64,000 bases of DNA from Falsiruegeria litorea R37 (lineage in GTDB: Bacteria; Pseudomonadota; Alphaproteobacteria; Rhodobacterales; Rhodobacteraceae), in NCBI RefSeq assembly GCF_900172225.1, contig NZ_FWFO01000006.1, forward strand, positions 43,161-107,160, written 5' to 3'. Within the stretch, counting starts at the first letter, position 1; every line of letters starts with the position of its first letter. Both the position numbers and the translations under genes were made by a program. Below the pieces are notes generated by a model. It made no database searches and had not been told where the DNA came from. It saw only the letters and a list, made by a program, of their open reading frames with translations. This document shows, one piece after another, positions 35,750-45,618 of the stretch.

Positions 35750-35956
35750 ATGGCCAACGGCACAGTGAAGTGGTTCAACACCAACAAGGGTTTCGGATTT
35801 ATTGCTCCTGAAACAGGAGGCAAGGATGTATTTCTGCACATTTCCGCACTCGAGAAGTCTGGCATGACCACCGTGAGCGACGATCAGAAGGTAACATTCG
35901 ATGTCGAGACCGGCCGCGATGGTCGCGAAAGCGCAACCAACATCGCGCTTGCCTGA
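35750..35956 (+). CDS. CspA-family cold-shock protein
   Basis: 68-residue single-stranded nucleic-acid chaperone. It has both RNA-binding motifs, KGFGFI and DVFLHIS, in an OB-fold that starts GTVKWFNTNKGFG. AAGGAAAA precedes the start. A GC-rich hairpin follows the stop. Confidence 0.95.
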   Translation: MANGTVKWFNTNKGFGFIAPETGGKDVFLHISALEKSGMTTVSDDQKVTFDVETGRDGRESATNIALA

Positions 35957-35967
35957 TCTTTGAAAGT

Positions 35968-35988
35968 GGGCGCTCCTGTGGGGCGCCC
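35968..35988 (+). terminator. Hairpin after the cold-shock gene
   Basis: GGGCGC and GCGCCC arms with a 9-base loop just after the stop codon. There is no T-run, so it is a weak terminator candidate. Confidence 0.4.
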
Positions 35989-36109
35989 CATCGCCGGACG
36001 GCCATTTGTTTCATTAATCGTCTTTTGCTGCCTGACGCAGCAGTTTCGTTGCCCGGATTGGTCTCCGCCGAACCAGTACTACGACTTGTTCATCTCAGGA
36101 GACCAGCCA

Positions 36110-36790
36110 ATGTCAGAATACACAGCGCCAAACAGATCAGACGCGGGACGTGACGTGTTCAAGGGTATGTCGAAAAAATCGAAGACCAAGGACACCGAAA
36201 AAAAAGCCCCTATGTCGATCCGTGTCGGCGCCTATGGCAGATATCAGATCAAATCTGGTTATGTCGCAGGCGTATACACGGCCCGGGCATTCCCGAAGCC
36301 ACCCACAAAGGCGCGTGGTCTGATTGCCGAGGCAACCGGTAAGACCGAAGAAGCTGCGATCGCCGCTTTGCATTCCGCCATCGATGAACGTGAAGTCCGC
36401 AGGAGCGAGAGCCGCAGGGCAGATCCTCGCACGGGGACGCTGATACCAACATCCGAAGAATACGTTGAAGCGCTCAACACTGTAAATCTGACGCGCCCGC
36501 AGCGCACCATGGTGATGGCGTTGGCGCAGGCGGAAGCAGACGGGTTGGCAAAGGTGAAGGTTGCGGCAGCTGGCAGCTACAAATCCACGACCTCGGCAAA
36601 AAAAGCCCTAGCCAGCGCGGGTCGAATGATTGTTGAATATCTGTCGTCAGAAACAGGATCCAAGGTGCCTGCGACGAGTTTGGATGGGTTCGCGTCAATT
36701 GGTTTTTGCGGTGATGCCGAACACCAAGAGAATCCCGCGAACTGGATTTTGCACCCCGAACTTTGCGCCGCCATCCGTATCGCGACATGA
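36110..36790 (+). CDS. Hypothetical protein, 226 residues
   Basis: The ATG at 36110 follows CAGGAGA; the frame is open further upstream but that part overlaps the cold-shock 3' region and lacks a ribosome site. A charged N-terminus (KKSKTKDTEKKAP) leads to a beta-strand-rich part (RVGAYGRYQIKSGYVAGVYT) and a helical region (EEAAIAALHSAIDERE). The second half has a helix-turn-helix look (RPQRTMVMALAQAEADGLAK, SAKKALASAGRMIVEYL). No family is recognised. Confidence 0.65.
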   Translation: MSEYTAPNRSDAGRDVFKGMSKKSKTKDTEKKAPMSIRVGAYGRYQIKSGYVAGVYTARAFPKPPTKARGLIAEATGKTEEAAIAALHSAIDEREVRRSESRRADPRTGTLIPTSEEYVEALNTVNLTRPQRTMVMALAQAEADGLAKVKVAAAGSYKSTTSAKKALASAGRMIVEYLSSETGSKVPATSLDGFASIGFCGDAEHQENPANWILHPELCAAIRIAT

Positions 36791-37007
36791 GCCAAAAGAG
36801 TTATCCGTCCGCGTGATTGCCCTCTGGGGGATGGCAGCCAATTTGCTCCAACTTGATCTGGTTCAGGATGGCTGAGGCGATCGGCAGGTGACCGAACGCA
36901 CCGCATTTGCGGAACGTGGCAGTTATCGGGTCGTTGGGCAGTGCCAACTTGCGTCCGTGGCGAACTTTGTTCAGAAAACCGGATCCTTAATAGATAGCAT
37001 CGGCTGA

Positions 37008-37892
37008 TCACTGGCCAACAATCGTCGACACGCCGACCAAAACCAATCCAGCGCCCAGCAGTTGAAGCGGCTTTAGGCGCTCGTTCAAAAGCATCCATGC
37101 CAGACCCATGGTGACGACCGGAAAGGCAGATGCCACGACAGCAGTCAGGGTGTCATTTGGACTGCCGTTAGTGCCCAAAAGCAGAAACAAAAGCCCGCCC
37201 GAATCCAGTGCCCCATGAACCGCGAACAGTAGCCACCATTGCGCTGAAGGGGGGAATGGAGTTTGCCGCTTGGCGAGGACAAAGATCAAGACAGTAAAAA
37301 ACCCGACAACACGTCCGAACCAAAGCACTTGCGAGTCTGTGATTCCGTCGGCCGCTGACTGTAGGAACAGGATTGCTGTTCCGTATAGAATGCTTGATGC
37401 TAGGGATATGAGCACCACGATTTGCCATTTGGCGTAGCGCTTGGCCAGGCCATCGTCAGAGGCGTGATCTCTGCTGCTCCCCCCTATCAGTGCGACACCT
37501 ACCAATACGCCGATAACGGAAATCCATTGCGCGGTCGTCAGGTGCTCGCCTTGGGCGACGCGAAAGATGACAATCACCAAAGGGTGTGAAGCAACGATTG
37601 GGGCGACTATGCTTATTTTGCCGACAGACATCGCATGAAAGAACAAAAGCAACGCGAATGCCATCGTGAAACCGTGCAAGCTTGCCAGCAGAATCGACCA
37701 CAGTTTTGTGGGAACAAACAGCTCTGCAAATCCACCCTGAAACAGCAGGAAAACGCTCAGAACGACAGAGCTGACCAGCAACATCCCAAGAAGGGAGCGC
37801 GCTGCGCCGATGCGCGACGAGGTCTGGCTGGCTATGAAGTCGGCGACACCAAGAGACACCGCGCTAAGGCCACCCATTGCAACTGATATCAT
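37008..37892 (-). CDS. EamA/DMT-family transporter
   Basis: 294-residue drug/metabolite transporter with ten membrane helices arranged as two five-helix EamA repeats. The C-terminal LAWMLLNERLKPLQLLGAGLVLVGV is the typical end of the second repeat; the first repeat carries IVAPIVASHPLVIVIF. It is divergent from the ureohydrolase gene, 187 bp apart, and may export a pathway product or import a related compound. Confidence 0.88.
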   Translation of the reverse strand: MISVAMGGLSAVSLGVADFIASQTSSRIGAARSLLGMLLVSSVVLSVFLLFQGGFAELFVPTKLWSILLASLHGFTMAFALLLFFHAMSVGKISIVAPIVASHPLVIVIFRVAQGEHLTTAQWISVIGVLVGVALIGGSSRDHASDDGLAKRYAKWQIVVLISLASSILYGTAILFLQSAADGITDSQVLWFGRVVGFFTVLIFVLAKRQTPFPPSAQWWLLFAVHGALDSGGLLFLLLGTNGSPNDTLTAVVASAFPVVTMGLAWMLLNERLKPLQLLGAGLVLVGVSTIVGQ

Positions 37893-38079
37893 TTGTTTTC
37901 AACTCACTATGGGATTTGTGGGGGCGTTTGACCAACACGTTGTGGTCGGCTGAGTTTCGATCATGCAATCGAGCATCCATCAAAATACATTGATAAATGT
38001 CAATGTAGCCATTTTGGATGTCCGCATTTAACGATGTTAGCGCTCTGTTACCTTGGCTGGAAATGGAACCAGCTAACAC

Positions 38080-39054
38080 ATGAAAGATCCCCTGATGAGC
38101 AGCCATGGATATGAAGGTGGGCGGTTGAATTTGCCCTTTGTCGGCATCTGTACTTTTGCCAAGGGTGAATACGTGGCCGATTGGAACGCAATCGACGCAG
38201 ATGTTGCGGTATTGGGCGCGCCGTACGATTTTGGATGTCAGTGGCGATCAGGGGCCCGCTTTGGTCCACGTGCGATCCGTGAAGCGTCCACACTATTCTC
38301 GTTCGGGCACGGTGGGGCTTATGATTTCGAGGACGATATCACCTATCTCCCTGCTGAGACGACCAAGATTGTCGATATCGGTGATGCCGACATAATCCAT
38401 ACGGATACAATAAACAGCCACGCCAATATCGAAGCCGGAGTGCGGGCAATTCTGAAGTCCGGCGCCCTGCCAGTTGTGCTTGGCGGCGACCATTCCATCA
38501 ACATTCCATGCATCAATGCATTTGATGATCAGGACCCCATTCACCTTGTCCAGATCGACGCTCATTTGGATTTCGTTGATGAGCGCCACGGCGTGCGGTA
38601 TGGCCACGGCAATCCGATGCGACGCGCAGCCGAGAAAGAGTATGTCACCGGCTTGACCCAGCTGGGCATACGCAATGTGTCTTCGACCGCAAAAGAAGGC
38701 TACGAACAGGCCCGCGAAATGGGCTCGGATATTCTGTCCGTTCGGCATTTGCGTAAACTGGGAGTCCAAGGTGTGCTGGATCGGGTACCCGAGGGCAAAC
38801 GATACTATGTCTCCATCGACATTGACGCATTTGACCCTTCGATTGCGCCCGGGACGGGCACTCCCAGCCACGGCGGGTTTCAATACTACGAGGTTCTGGA
38901 ATTTCTGGATGGCCTGTCAAAACGCGGCACCATCGTGGGGATCGATTTGGTCGAAGTGGCCCCAGATTATGACCACTCGGGGTCGACATCCACTCTGGCG
39001 GCGCAGGTCCTGATGAACTTGATCGGTCGCATCTTGCACAACCGGGCAGCATAG
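38080..39054 (+). CDS. Ureohydrolase (agmatinase/arginase family)
   Basis: Mn-dependent hydrolase that removes urea from guanidino compounds. 324 residues. All metal-binding motifs are present: GGDHS near residue 137, DAHLDF near 161, and SIDIDAFDPSIAPGTGTP near 247. The substrate-specificity loop differs from typical agmatinase, so agmatine, guanidinobutyrate or another guanidino or ureido acid are possible. First of three rightward genes, four bases before the SDR gene. Confidence 0.85.
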   Translation: MKDPLMSSHGYEGGRLNLPFVGICTFAKGEYVADWNAIDADVAVLGAPYDFGCQWRSGARFGPRAIREASTLFSFGHGGAYDFEDDITYLPAETTKIVDIGDADIIHTDTINSHANIEAGVRAILKSGALPVVLGGDHSINIPCINAFDDQDPIHLVQIDAHLDFVDERHGVRYGHGNPMRRAAEKEYVTGLTQLGIRNVSSTAKEGYEQAREMGSDILSVRHLRKLGVQGVLDRVPEGKRYYVSIDIDAFDPSIAPGTGTPSHGGFQYYEVLEFLDGLSKRGTIVGIDLVEVAPDYDHSGSTSTLAAQVLMNLIGRILHNRAA

Positions 39055-39058
39055 CGTC

Positions 39059-39814
39059 ATGGGGTCGGTCAACTACGGATCAGAATTGATTGGCCGCCGG
39101 GCCGTGGTCACCGGTGCTGCCAGCGGAATTGGCGCTGCATGCGCCAAGGCGCTGGCCTCTCATGGGGTGTGGACGGCATGTGTTGATATTGTTCCGCCCG
39201 ATGAAACCGTAGCCGAAATCAAGGCAGCCTCTGGTCGCTCGGTTTCGATCACCTGTGATGTGGCACGGGAAGAGGATGTATTGGCACTGTTTGCTCAGGT
39301 GCGCCAATACATCGGACGCTTGGATTTTCTGGTTCATTGTGCGGGGGTTATACATGAAAAGCCTCTGCTCGACACACGCACGGAAGAGTTTGATCGCGTG
39401 ATCGATGTCAATTTGCGCGGCACCTTTCTGGTTGGCCGCGAAGGCATTCGTGCGATGCAACCCCAAGGCGGACGGGTGATCCTGATTGCCTCGGATCTGG
39501 GGTATCTCGGCCGCGAGACGTTTTCGCCCTATGTCGCCTCTAAACATGGTGTCATCGGCTTGATGCGCTCTTGGGCCAAGGAATTCGCGCCAAAGATCTT
39601 GGTCAATGCGATCTGCCCCGGCCCAATCGACACCGCGATGTTGTCGGTAGACCAGATGACCGAAGAATGGCGCCAGAAAGAACGGGACATTCCCTTGTCC
39701 CGGTTCGGCGCAGCCGAGGAAATCGCTGATATGGCGGTCTTCCTGTCCTCGAATTCCTCGCAATTCATTACGGGGCAGGGGATGCACGTCAATGGTGGGA
39801 GTGTAATGCCATGA
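39059..39814 (+). CDS. Short-chain dehydrogenase/reductase
   Basis: 251-residue NAD(P)-dependent oxidoreductase of the classical SDR type. The cofactor site is VTGAASGIGAACAKAL (about 17-32). The catalytic Tyr-Lys pair is in YVASKHG (about residue 158), and the family end INxGxVMP is at the C-terminus (MHVNGGSVMP). Translationally coupled to the deacetylase gene by a four-base overlap. Confidence 0.9.
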   Translation: MGSVNYGSELIGRRAVVTGAASGIGAACAKALASHGVWTACVDIVPPDETVAEIKAASGRSVSITCDVAREEDVLALFAQVRQYIGRLDFLVHCAGVIHEKPLLDTRTEEFDRVIDVNLRGTFLVGREGIRAMQPQGGRVILIASDLGYLGRETFSPYVASKHGVIGLMRSWAKEFAPKILVNAICPGPIDTAMLSVDQMTEEWRQKERDIPLSRFGAAEEIADMAVFLSSNSSQFITGQGMHVNGGSVMP

Positions 39815-40716
39815 TCAAGAACCCTGTTCCCTGGCCCAATGGTGCCAAATGCGCGGCCTGCGTCACCTTTGATATGGATGCAGACAGCCTGATCCATGTC
39901 GCGCACAAGAATGACGGCCATTCGCGTGTCTCGGCCCTGTCAATGCTGCGCTATGGGCCCGAAATCGGCGTGCCACGCATCGTCGAAACCTATAAACAAC
40001 TTGGGTTGCGCCAAACCTTCTTTGTCCCGGCCTGGTGCATTGAACGTTACCCTGCCGCCATAGACGCAATGCTCAAAGGCGGAAATGAGGTTGCGCACCA
40101 CAGCTACATCCACGAACACCCCAGCCAACTGCCCCCCTCAGAGGAGGAATACTGGCTGGACCGGGCGCTGGATGTCATCAAATCAGCAACCGGGCAGGCC
40201 CCGCGTGGTTTTCGCGCCCCCCTCTATAATTTTTCCGATAGCACAGCGGACCTGCTGGCCGAGCGTGGCTTTGTCTATGACGCCTCGCTGATGGGGGACG
40301 ACGTCCCTTACTATTTGGATTGCAGCAAGGGGTCCCTGATCGAATTGCCCACCCATTGGGGGCTGGATGACTGGCCGCAATATGTCCAATCAAATGACCT
40401 GGACTACATGATGCCCATCCGCGCCCCACGGGAAGGGTTCGAAACTTTCCGGCAGGAATTCGAAGCCGCCTACCGCCACGGTGGCCTGTGGATTCCGGTT
40501 GTGCATCCCTTTGCGACAGGCCGTTTGGCCCGCTGGGAGGTGATGAGCGCCTTTCTCGAAGACGTTTTGAACAGAGGTGATGTCTGGTTCGCGCCCATGG
40601 AAGAAATCGCGGCGCATGTGGAAAAGGTCACGGCTGACGGGACCTTTTCACCGCGACGGGATCAACTGCCCTATTATGATGCACCCGTCAGCCCGATCCC
40701 CTCTAAAACCAATTGA
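39811..40716 (+). CDS. Polysaccharide-deacetylase-family hydrolase (PuuE-like)
   Basis: 301-residue NodB-fold metal-dependent hydrolase. Motif 1 is VTFDMDADS (Asp pair, about 19-27), motif 2 is HHSYIHEHP (about 95), and motif 3 is RGFRAPLYNFS near residue 132. Cytoplasmic members such as PuuE act on cyclic amides like allantoin rather than on glycans, and the absence of a signal peptide favours that type. With the ureohydrolase and SDR it forms a likely ring-opening and urea-releasing unit. Confidence 0.83.
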   Translation: MIKNPVPWPNGAKCAACVTFDMDADSLIHVAHKNDGHSRVSALSMLRYGPEIGVPRIVETYKQLGLRQTFFVPAWCIERYPAAIDAMLKGGNEVAHHSYIHEHPSQLPPSEEEYWLDRALDVIKSATGQAPRGFRAPLYNFSDSTADLLAERGFVYDASLMGDDVPYYLDCSKGSLIELPTHWGLDDWPQYVQSNDLDYMMPIRAPREGFETFRQEFEAAYRHGGLWIPVVHPFATGRLARWEVMSAFLEDVLNRGDVWFAPMEEIAAHVEKVTADGTFSPRRDQLPYYDAPVSPIPSKTN

Positions 40717-40726
40717 AATCCTGACC

Positions 40727-41668
40727 CTAGAGGCCCTGGTTCGCCTCGTCGTTCGCTTTGATTTCTGCGATGGCAATGTCCAGATCCTCCAAGAAGGTTT
40801 CGACAATGACTGAGCCGCGCAGGTTCTTGCGGGTCACGATAAAGAATTCCGACGTATAGGTGTATTCATCGCGCAGAATGGGGAAAAGCTTACCTCGCTC
40901 TTCCCACATCTTGGCATAATGGTTCGGCAGAAAGCCGATATGCCCACCAGCCAGTAACATGATGGCTGCCGCTTCCAGAAACTCGACCGAGGCGTGATTG
41001 ACGCTGTGATCACTGCCCAGTGGAAACAGATCCTCACCTTCAAGATACGACCGGGTGACCTTGCGACTATCGGCAATAGCCTGGCGGATTTCGGACTCTT
41101 TTGTGAGCCTCGCGATCGGATGGTTGTATGAACAATACAGCGTGTTGTGTTCAGTATAGACAGGTTTGTATCTCAGGTTCGGCAGCTGTTGGTCAAAGGT
41201 TCCAAAGGCGATGTCGACATCCCCATCTAAAACGGCCTTTTCCAGGTGATTGGGTGTCAGAATCGACAATCGAATCGCGATTTCATTGGCTTTGTTGTTG
41301 AGCATCTCAAGGCTGCGGATGATCGGGCTGTTGGAATCCGTAACCGTACTGTCGATCAGGCCAAGCTTTAAAAACCCGCTAAGCTTGCCCTTGAGTTCCA
41401 GTGTTATGTTCTGAAAATTCTCATGTGCCTTGAACAGCAACAGGGTCTGCTCATAGACACTCTCGCCCTTGCGGGTAAGGCGAAATCCAGTGCGCCCACG
41501 GTCACACAACCGAAACCCAAGCCTTTGCTCTAATTGGCTAATATGGCTGCTGATTGTTGGTTGCCCCACGTTAAGAACAGCCTGCGCATTCGAAAAACCG
41601 CGGCATTCAACAACGGCACGAAAGACATGCAACAGACGGATATCAGTATCGCTGAGCCGGTACACCAT
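40727..41668 (-). CDS. LysR-family transcriptional regulator
   Basis: 313 residues from the ATG at 41668, which has AAAGGG upstream; in-frame ATGs lie slightly further up. The helix-turn-helix is in the first 60 residues (FSNAQAVLNVGQPTISSHISQLEQ, so written here as FSNAQAVLNVGQPTIS then HISQLEQRLGF). The effector domain follows. It is divergent from the ABC importer operon and convergent with the deacetylase gene, so it probably controls one or both halves of the cluster. Confidence 0.9.
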   Translation of the reverse strand: MVYRLSDTDIRLLHVFRAVVECRGFSNAQAVLNVGQPTISSHISQLEQRLGFRLCDRGRTGFRLTRKGESVYEQTLLLFKAHENFQNITLELKGKLSGFLKLGLIDSTVTDSNSPIIRSLEMLNNKANEIAIRLSILTPNHLEKAVLDGDVDIAFGTFDQQLPNLRYKPVYTEHNTLYCSYNHPIARLTKESEIRQAIADSRKVTRSYLEGEDLFPLGSDHSVNHASVEFLEAAAIMLLAGGHIGFLPNHYAKMWEERGKLFPILRDEYTYTSEFFIVTRKNLRGSVIVETFLEDLDIAIAEIKANDEANQGL

Positions 41669-41779
41669 GAGCCCTTTCATTACATCGATGGATCTCAATG
41701 TATCTGTGAATAGCTTGCAATCCTATCACTAATTAAATGCGGCCATGTTGGGAGCGAGAGTTAGGCATGGAGGCCATCC

Positions 41780-42655
41780 ATGGGCTCGATACAGGGAAAA
41801 GAGATGTCAGACACAAGTATAAAAGCTGGAAACCCAGAGCTGACCAAAACACGCGACAAGCCAAAGAAGTTACAGCTTCTTGTCACACTTAGCGGCAAGC
41901 AAACGATGACCTACGGCCTGATTGGCGCGCTTGTGTTTTTTGGTCTGTGGGAGGTCGCTCACCTACTGACTGCCGAAGAAGCAAAGCGGTTTTTACCGTC
42001 TCCACTTTCTGTCGTTCAGGCCCTTATCACGTTGATCCAGGAAAAAGATTATATGGCGGATGTTGGCATCTCTGCCTACCGGATCTTTGGCAGTTTCTTC
42101 ATTGCATGCGTCATTGCGGTTCCTCTTGGTATACTTATGGGATGCTTTGCGCCGATCCGCGCCCTGATCAATCCTGTGATCTCTGGCGCGCGCTACTTGC
42201 CTGCCGCGTCTTTCATTCCGCTTTTGCTGGTCTGGTTCGGGCCTACGGACAGCCAGAAAATGGCCTTGTTGGTTTTGGGTGTGGTCTTCTTTCTGATCGC
42301 CCTGATTTTGGACAACACCGAAGCGGTCGCCAAAGAGCTGATCGAGGCGGCCCAAACCATGGGCGCGTCCCGGCGGGAAATCGTGATCAATGTTGTTGGC
42401 CGGGCGGCCTCGCCGGCGATCATGGACTCGATGCGCAACATGATCGCTGTTGCCTACACTTACCTCGTCATCGCTGAAATCGTGGCGGCTCAGGACGGCA
42501 TCGGTGCTGTGATGATGCGAGCCGGGCGGTTCCTGAAGGTTGACGTCATCATGGCGGGCATCCTGACCATCGGGATCATGGGGGTTCTCACTGACATCGT
42601 GTTCCGGGTGGTGGCTCATTACGCCTTTCCTTGGAACCGGAAACGCAAGGGTTGA
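41780..42655 (+). CDS. NitT/TauT-type ABC transporter permease
   Basis: 291 residues, six membrane helices. The coupling loop is LIEAAQTMGASRREIVINVVG near residue 190, typical of the nitrate/sulfonate/taurine class. GGAGG at 41768 precedes the start. First gene of an importer plus molybdenum-hydroxylase operon. Confidence 0.9.
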   Translation: MGSIQGKEMSDTSIKAGNPELTKTRDKPKKLQLLVTLSGKQTMTYGLIGALVFFGLWEVAHLLTAEEAKRFLPSPLSVVQALITLIQEKDYMADVGISAYRIFGSFFIACVIAVPLGILMGCFAPIRALINPVISGARYLPAASFIPLLLVWFGPTDSQKMALLVLGVVFFLIALILDNTEAVAKELIEAAQTMGASRREIVINVVGRAASPAIMDSMRNMIAVAYTYLVIAEIVAAQDGIGAVMMRAGRFLKVDVIMAGILTIGIMGVLTDIVFRVVAHYAFPWNRKRKG

Positions 42656-42667
42656 GGGGGATAAATC

Positions 42668-43474
42668 ATGAAACTGAAACGTGACATCAGCGAACACAAT
42701 ATCATCAGCGTCAATGACGTGACCAAGACTTACCTTGGTGGGACATTCACTGCCGTGGACAACGTGTCCCTCAATATCAAAGAAGGTGAAATCGTTGCTT
42801 TCGTCGGCCCCTCAGGTTGCGGCAAGACGACTGTGATGCGGATGGTTGCCGGGCTGGAAACGCCAACCACGGGGGGCATTCAGGTCAGTGGACATGATGT
42901 GCAGGGCCCAGGTCCTGATCGCGGTATGATCTTTCAGGCCTATACATCCTTTCCCTGGCTGACCGCCCGCCAGAACGTCGAATACGGCATAAAAATTCTG
43001 GGGGTTCCGGCTGCTGAGCGTCGTGAACGCGCGCAGAAACTCCTTGAAGAAGTACATCTGATCGCGGCCGCCGATAAGTACCCCGCAGAGCTTTCGGGCG
43101 GCATGAAACAGCGTGTCGCCATTGCCCGCACGCTCGCCCAAAAGCCCGAAGTGCTTTTGATGGATGAACCGTTTGGTGCGCTGGATGCCCAGGTCCGCTG
43201 GGAAATGCAGGAAATGATGGTCGAGATCATGGACGTCGAAAAGAAGACCGTGATCATGGTGACCCACGACATTCAGGAAGCCATCTATATGGCGGATCGC
43301 ATCGTGTTCTACACCCGCACACCGGGGCGGATCAAAGAAGACGTCTACATGGATTTCAAGCAGGGCCATCGCTTTACCAGCAAGGAAGATCTGCTGAGTC
43401 AGCCCGGATATCTGGAAATCGAAAAACAAATGTTTGCCTGGATGCGCGAAGAAATTCAGCTGCAGGCCGCCTGA
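42668..43474 (+). CDS. NitT/TauT-type ABC transporter ATPase
   Basis: 268 residues with Walker A GPSGCGKTT (about 48-56), Q-loop IFQAYTSFPWLT, signature LSGGMKQRVAIART and Walker B LLMDEPFGALD. The PWLT segment after the Q-loop is typical of the TauB/SsuB class. It follows the permease by 12 bp. Confidence 0.92.
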   Translation: MKLKRDISEHNIISVNDVTKTYLGGTFTAVDNVSLNIKEGEIVAFVGPSGCGKTTVMRMVAGLETPTTGGIQVSGHDVQGPGPDRGMIFQAYTSFPWLTARQNVEYGIKILGVPAAERRERAQKLLEEVHLIAAADKYPAELSGGMKQRVAIARTLAQKPEVLLMDEPFGALDAQVRWEMQEMMVEIMDVEKKTVIMVTHDIQEAIYMADRIVFYTRTPGRIKEDVYMDFKQGHRFTSKEDLLSQPGYLEIEKQMFAWMREEIQLQAA

Positions 43475-43496
43475 AATCCATCACGGGAGAAGACAA

Positions 43497-44639
43497 ATGA
43501 AAATCATATCCATCCTCAAGACCGCAGCCAGCTCCTTGGCTTTGAGTGCGACGGTGATGGCTGGAACAGCCACCGCCGAAGAAGAATTCACTGTCACCAT
43601 GCTGTCTGTGTCAGTCTACGGCCCTTGGTTCATTGCCAAAGAAAAAGGCATGGCCGATGGCGTCGACATCAACGTCAAGATCATCGAAGATATCACAGCC
43701 CGCAACGCTGGCCTGATCAGCGGGTCCATCCAATGCATGATGACCACGATGGATTCGACCGTGGTGACCGCAGCCGCTGACGTGCCGGTCAAGCATGTCG
43801 CCGTACCCCTGATGTCCTATGGTCTTGACGAGATGGTTGTCGATGGCGCGATCCAATCCGAGGCAGATCTTGCGGGCAAGACCTATGCCGCCGACTATGG
43901 TTTCCTCAATCACATGTGGATGCTGCTGACCCTGAAAAAGAACGGCATCCCGTTTGACGGCGCGACCCACAGCATCATGCTGCCCCAAGATGCAACAGCA
44001 GCCTTTTCCAGCGGCGCGTTGGATGTGGACGTCAACTTCATCCCATTCTCGACCCAATCCGCCGAACGCAAGGGCGCACACGTCCTGAAAAGCACGTTCA
44101 CCGACAAGACGTATGAACGCGGGTTGGTGTCTGATTCAATTGCATGCTCGACCAGCTGGCTCGAAGAAAAGCCCGAAGTCGCGCGCGAGGTTATTCGCGC
44201 CTGGTTCGAGGCCGTGGATTGGTGGAAACAAAATCCGGCTGAGGGCAACGCGATCATCGCCAAAGGGCTGGATTGGCCAGAAGAGGACGTGCGCCTGACA
44301 CAGGCCGGTGCCGTCATGCTGACCATTGATCAGAACAAGGGTGCTCTTGGCCTGGGCGACGGCAAACCGCTGTGCGAAAGCATTCCCGCCGAGGCACCAC
44401 AACCAGATGGCAAGCCAAGTGGTTGGGGCGCATTGGTCGGCAAAGACGTTGACTGCGAGGCCGGCTATCTTGCGGACACCTGGGACCTATTTAGCAACGT
44501 TTATCACGAAGCCGGCGTTGCTGATGCCACGATCTCTGCTGATGACGGAATAGATTCTTCGATCATCGAATGGCTCGATGCCGAAGGCTACGACGAAACG
44601 TACAGCAACAACAATTGGGTTGGCCGCCTGCCAATCTGA
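43497..44639 (+). CDS. ABC transporter substrate-binding protein (NMT1/THI5-like)
   Basis: 380 residues with a signal peptide (LKTAASSLALSATVMAGTATA, cleavage probably near residue 28). The mature part has the SSUA/NMT1 fold pattern: an early VYGPWFIAKEKGMAD segment and INVKIIEDITARNAG. Five cysteines in the mature part (for example CMMTTMDST, CSTSWLE, DCEAG) are unusual for this class and could form disulfides. The start at 43497 has GGGAGAAG upstream. The ligand is unknown. Confidence 0.87.
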   Translation: MKIISILKTAASSLALSATVMAGTATAEEEFTVTMLSVSVYGPWFIAKEKGMADGVDINVKIIEDITARNAGLISGSIQCMMTTMDSTVVTAAADVPVKHVAVPLMSYGLDEMVVDGAIQSEADLAGKTYAADYGFLNHMWMLLTLKKNGIPFDGATHSIMLPQDATAAFSSGALDVDVNFIPFSTQSAERKGAHVLKSTFTDKTYERGLVSDSIACSTSWLEEKPEVAREVIRAWFEAVDWWKQNPAEGNAIIAKGLDWPEEDVRLTQAGAVMLTIDQNKGALGLGDGKPLCESIPAEAPQPDGKPSGWGALVGKDVDCEAGYLADTWDLFSNVYHEAGVADATISADDGIDSSIIEWLDAEGYDETYSNNNWVGRLPI

Positions 44640-44733
44640 TCCCTTTCAGTACCCAAATCCGCCCATCTATCGGGCTGGACCTCAACAGTCGGGGGCGGTG
44701 TCGCCCCCGCATTGGACAAGTGTGGAATACGCC

Positions 44734-45618
44734 ATGAAATCTTCATTCACTTACCAACGTGCGACAACCCCCGCCGAAGCAGTCGCTCTGCTCGCGGAAA
44801 AGGGTGCTGGAGCAAAGATCTGGGCCGGCGGGACCGACATGACGCTGCATTGGCAGCAGGAAAAAACCAAGCCGACAGCCTGCATCGACATTCGCGATCT
44901 GAAAGAACTTGATTACATCAGGATCGAAGGCGATGCGATCCGTATCGGGGCGCTGACGTCGCTTGCCACATTGGAACGTTCAGCAGATCAGCACCACGTG
45001 CTGGCGTCGCTGAGCGAAATCACCAAATTGATGGCGACCCCGCAGACCAGAACACTCGCAACGGTTGGTGGGAACCTGTGCAACGCATCACCTGCTGCGG
45101 ACCTAAGCCCGGCCTTTGTCGCCCTTGGGGCGCGCGCAAAGATCTTTGGCAAAGACGGTTCGCGCGACGTGGCGATGTTCGACTTTTTTCAAGGTGTGAA
45201 CAAAACCGCATTGAACGGTGCCGAGATCCTCGAAGAGGTGACCATCCCGCTGCCCTCGGACGGCGAGATCCACGTCTCGTATCGCCGGATTGACCGGACT
45301 GTCGTCGACATCGCACTGGTCAACGGCTCTGCTGCGGTGAGCGTTGGCTCAGACGGTGTGATCAGCAAGGTCGGCTTTGGCCTTGGCGCTGTGGCACCGA
45401 TCATACTTGATGCGTCTGATGCCAGTGCCGAGCTGGAAGGAACGGCTCTGGCGGACGTGTCCATCGACAAACTGGCCGCTGTCGCCGCAACTGCCGCGAA
45501 ACACGCAAAACCCATTTCGGACATTCGCGCCTCGGCCGGTTACCGGCAGGACATGGTCGAGATCATGCTGCGCCGCGCACTCGAAGATACCATCAAAAAT
45601 CACGGAGGTACGATCTGA
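44734..45618 (+). CDS. Molybdenum hydroxylase, FAD-binding (medium) subunit
   Basis: 294 residues, CoxM-like. FAD motifs AGGTDMTLHW (about residues 32-41) and TVGGNLCNASPAAD (about 109-122) are clear. It delivers electrons from the Fe-S subunit to the acceptor. The start at 44734 leaves a 94-bp gap after the binding protein; the frame is open further up but that part is the 3' region of the previous gene. Stop and next start overlap (ATGA-type). Confidence 0.92.
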   Translation: MKSSFTYQRATTPAEAVALLAEKGAGAKIWAGGTDMTLHWQQEKTKPTACIDIRDLKELDYIRIEGDAIRIGALTSLATLERSADQHHVLASLSEITKLMATPQTRTLATVGGNLCNASPAADLSPAFVALGARAKIFGKDGSRDVAMFDFFQGVNKTALNGAEILEEVTIPLPSDGEIHVSYRRIDRTVVDIALVNGSAAVSVGSDGVISKVGFGLGAVAPIILDASDASAELEGTALADVSIDKLAAVAATAAKHAKPISDIRASAGYRQDMVEIMLRRALEDTIKNHGGTI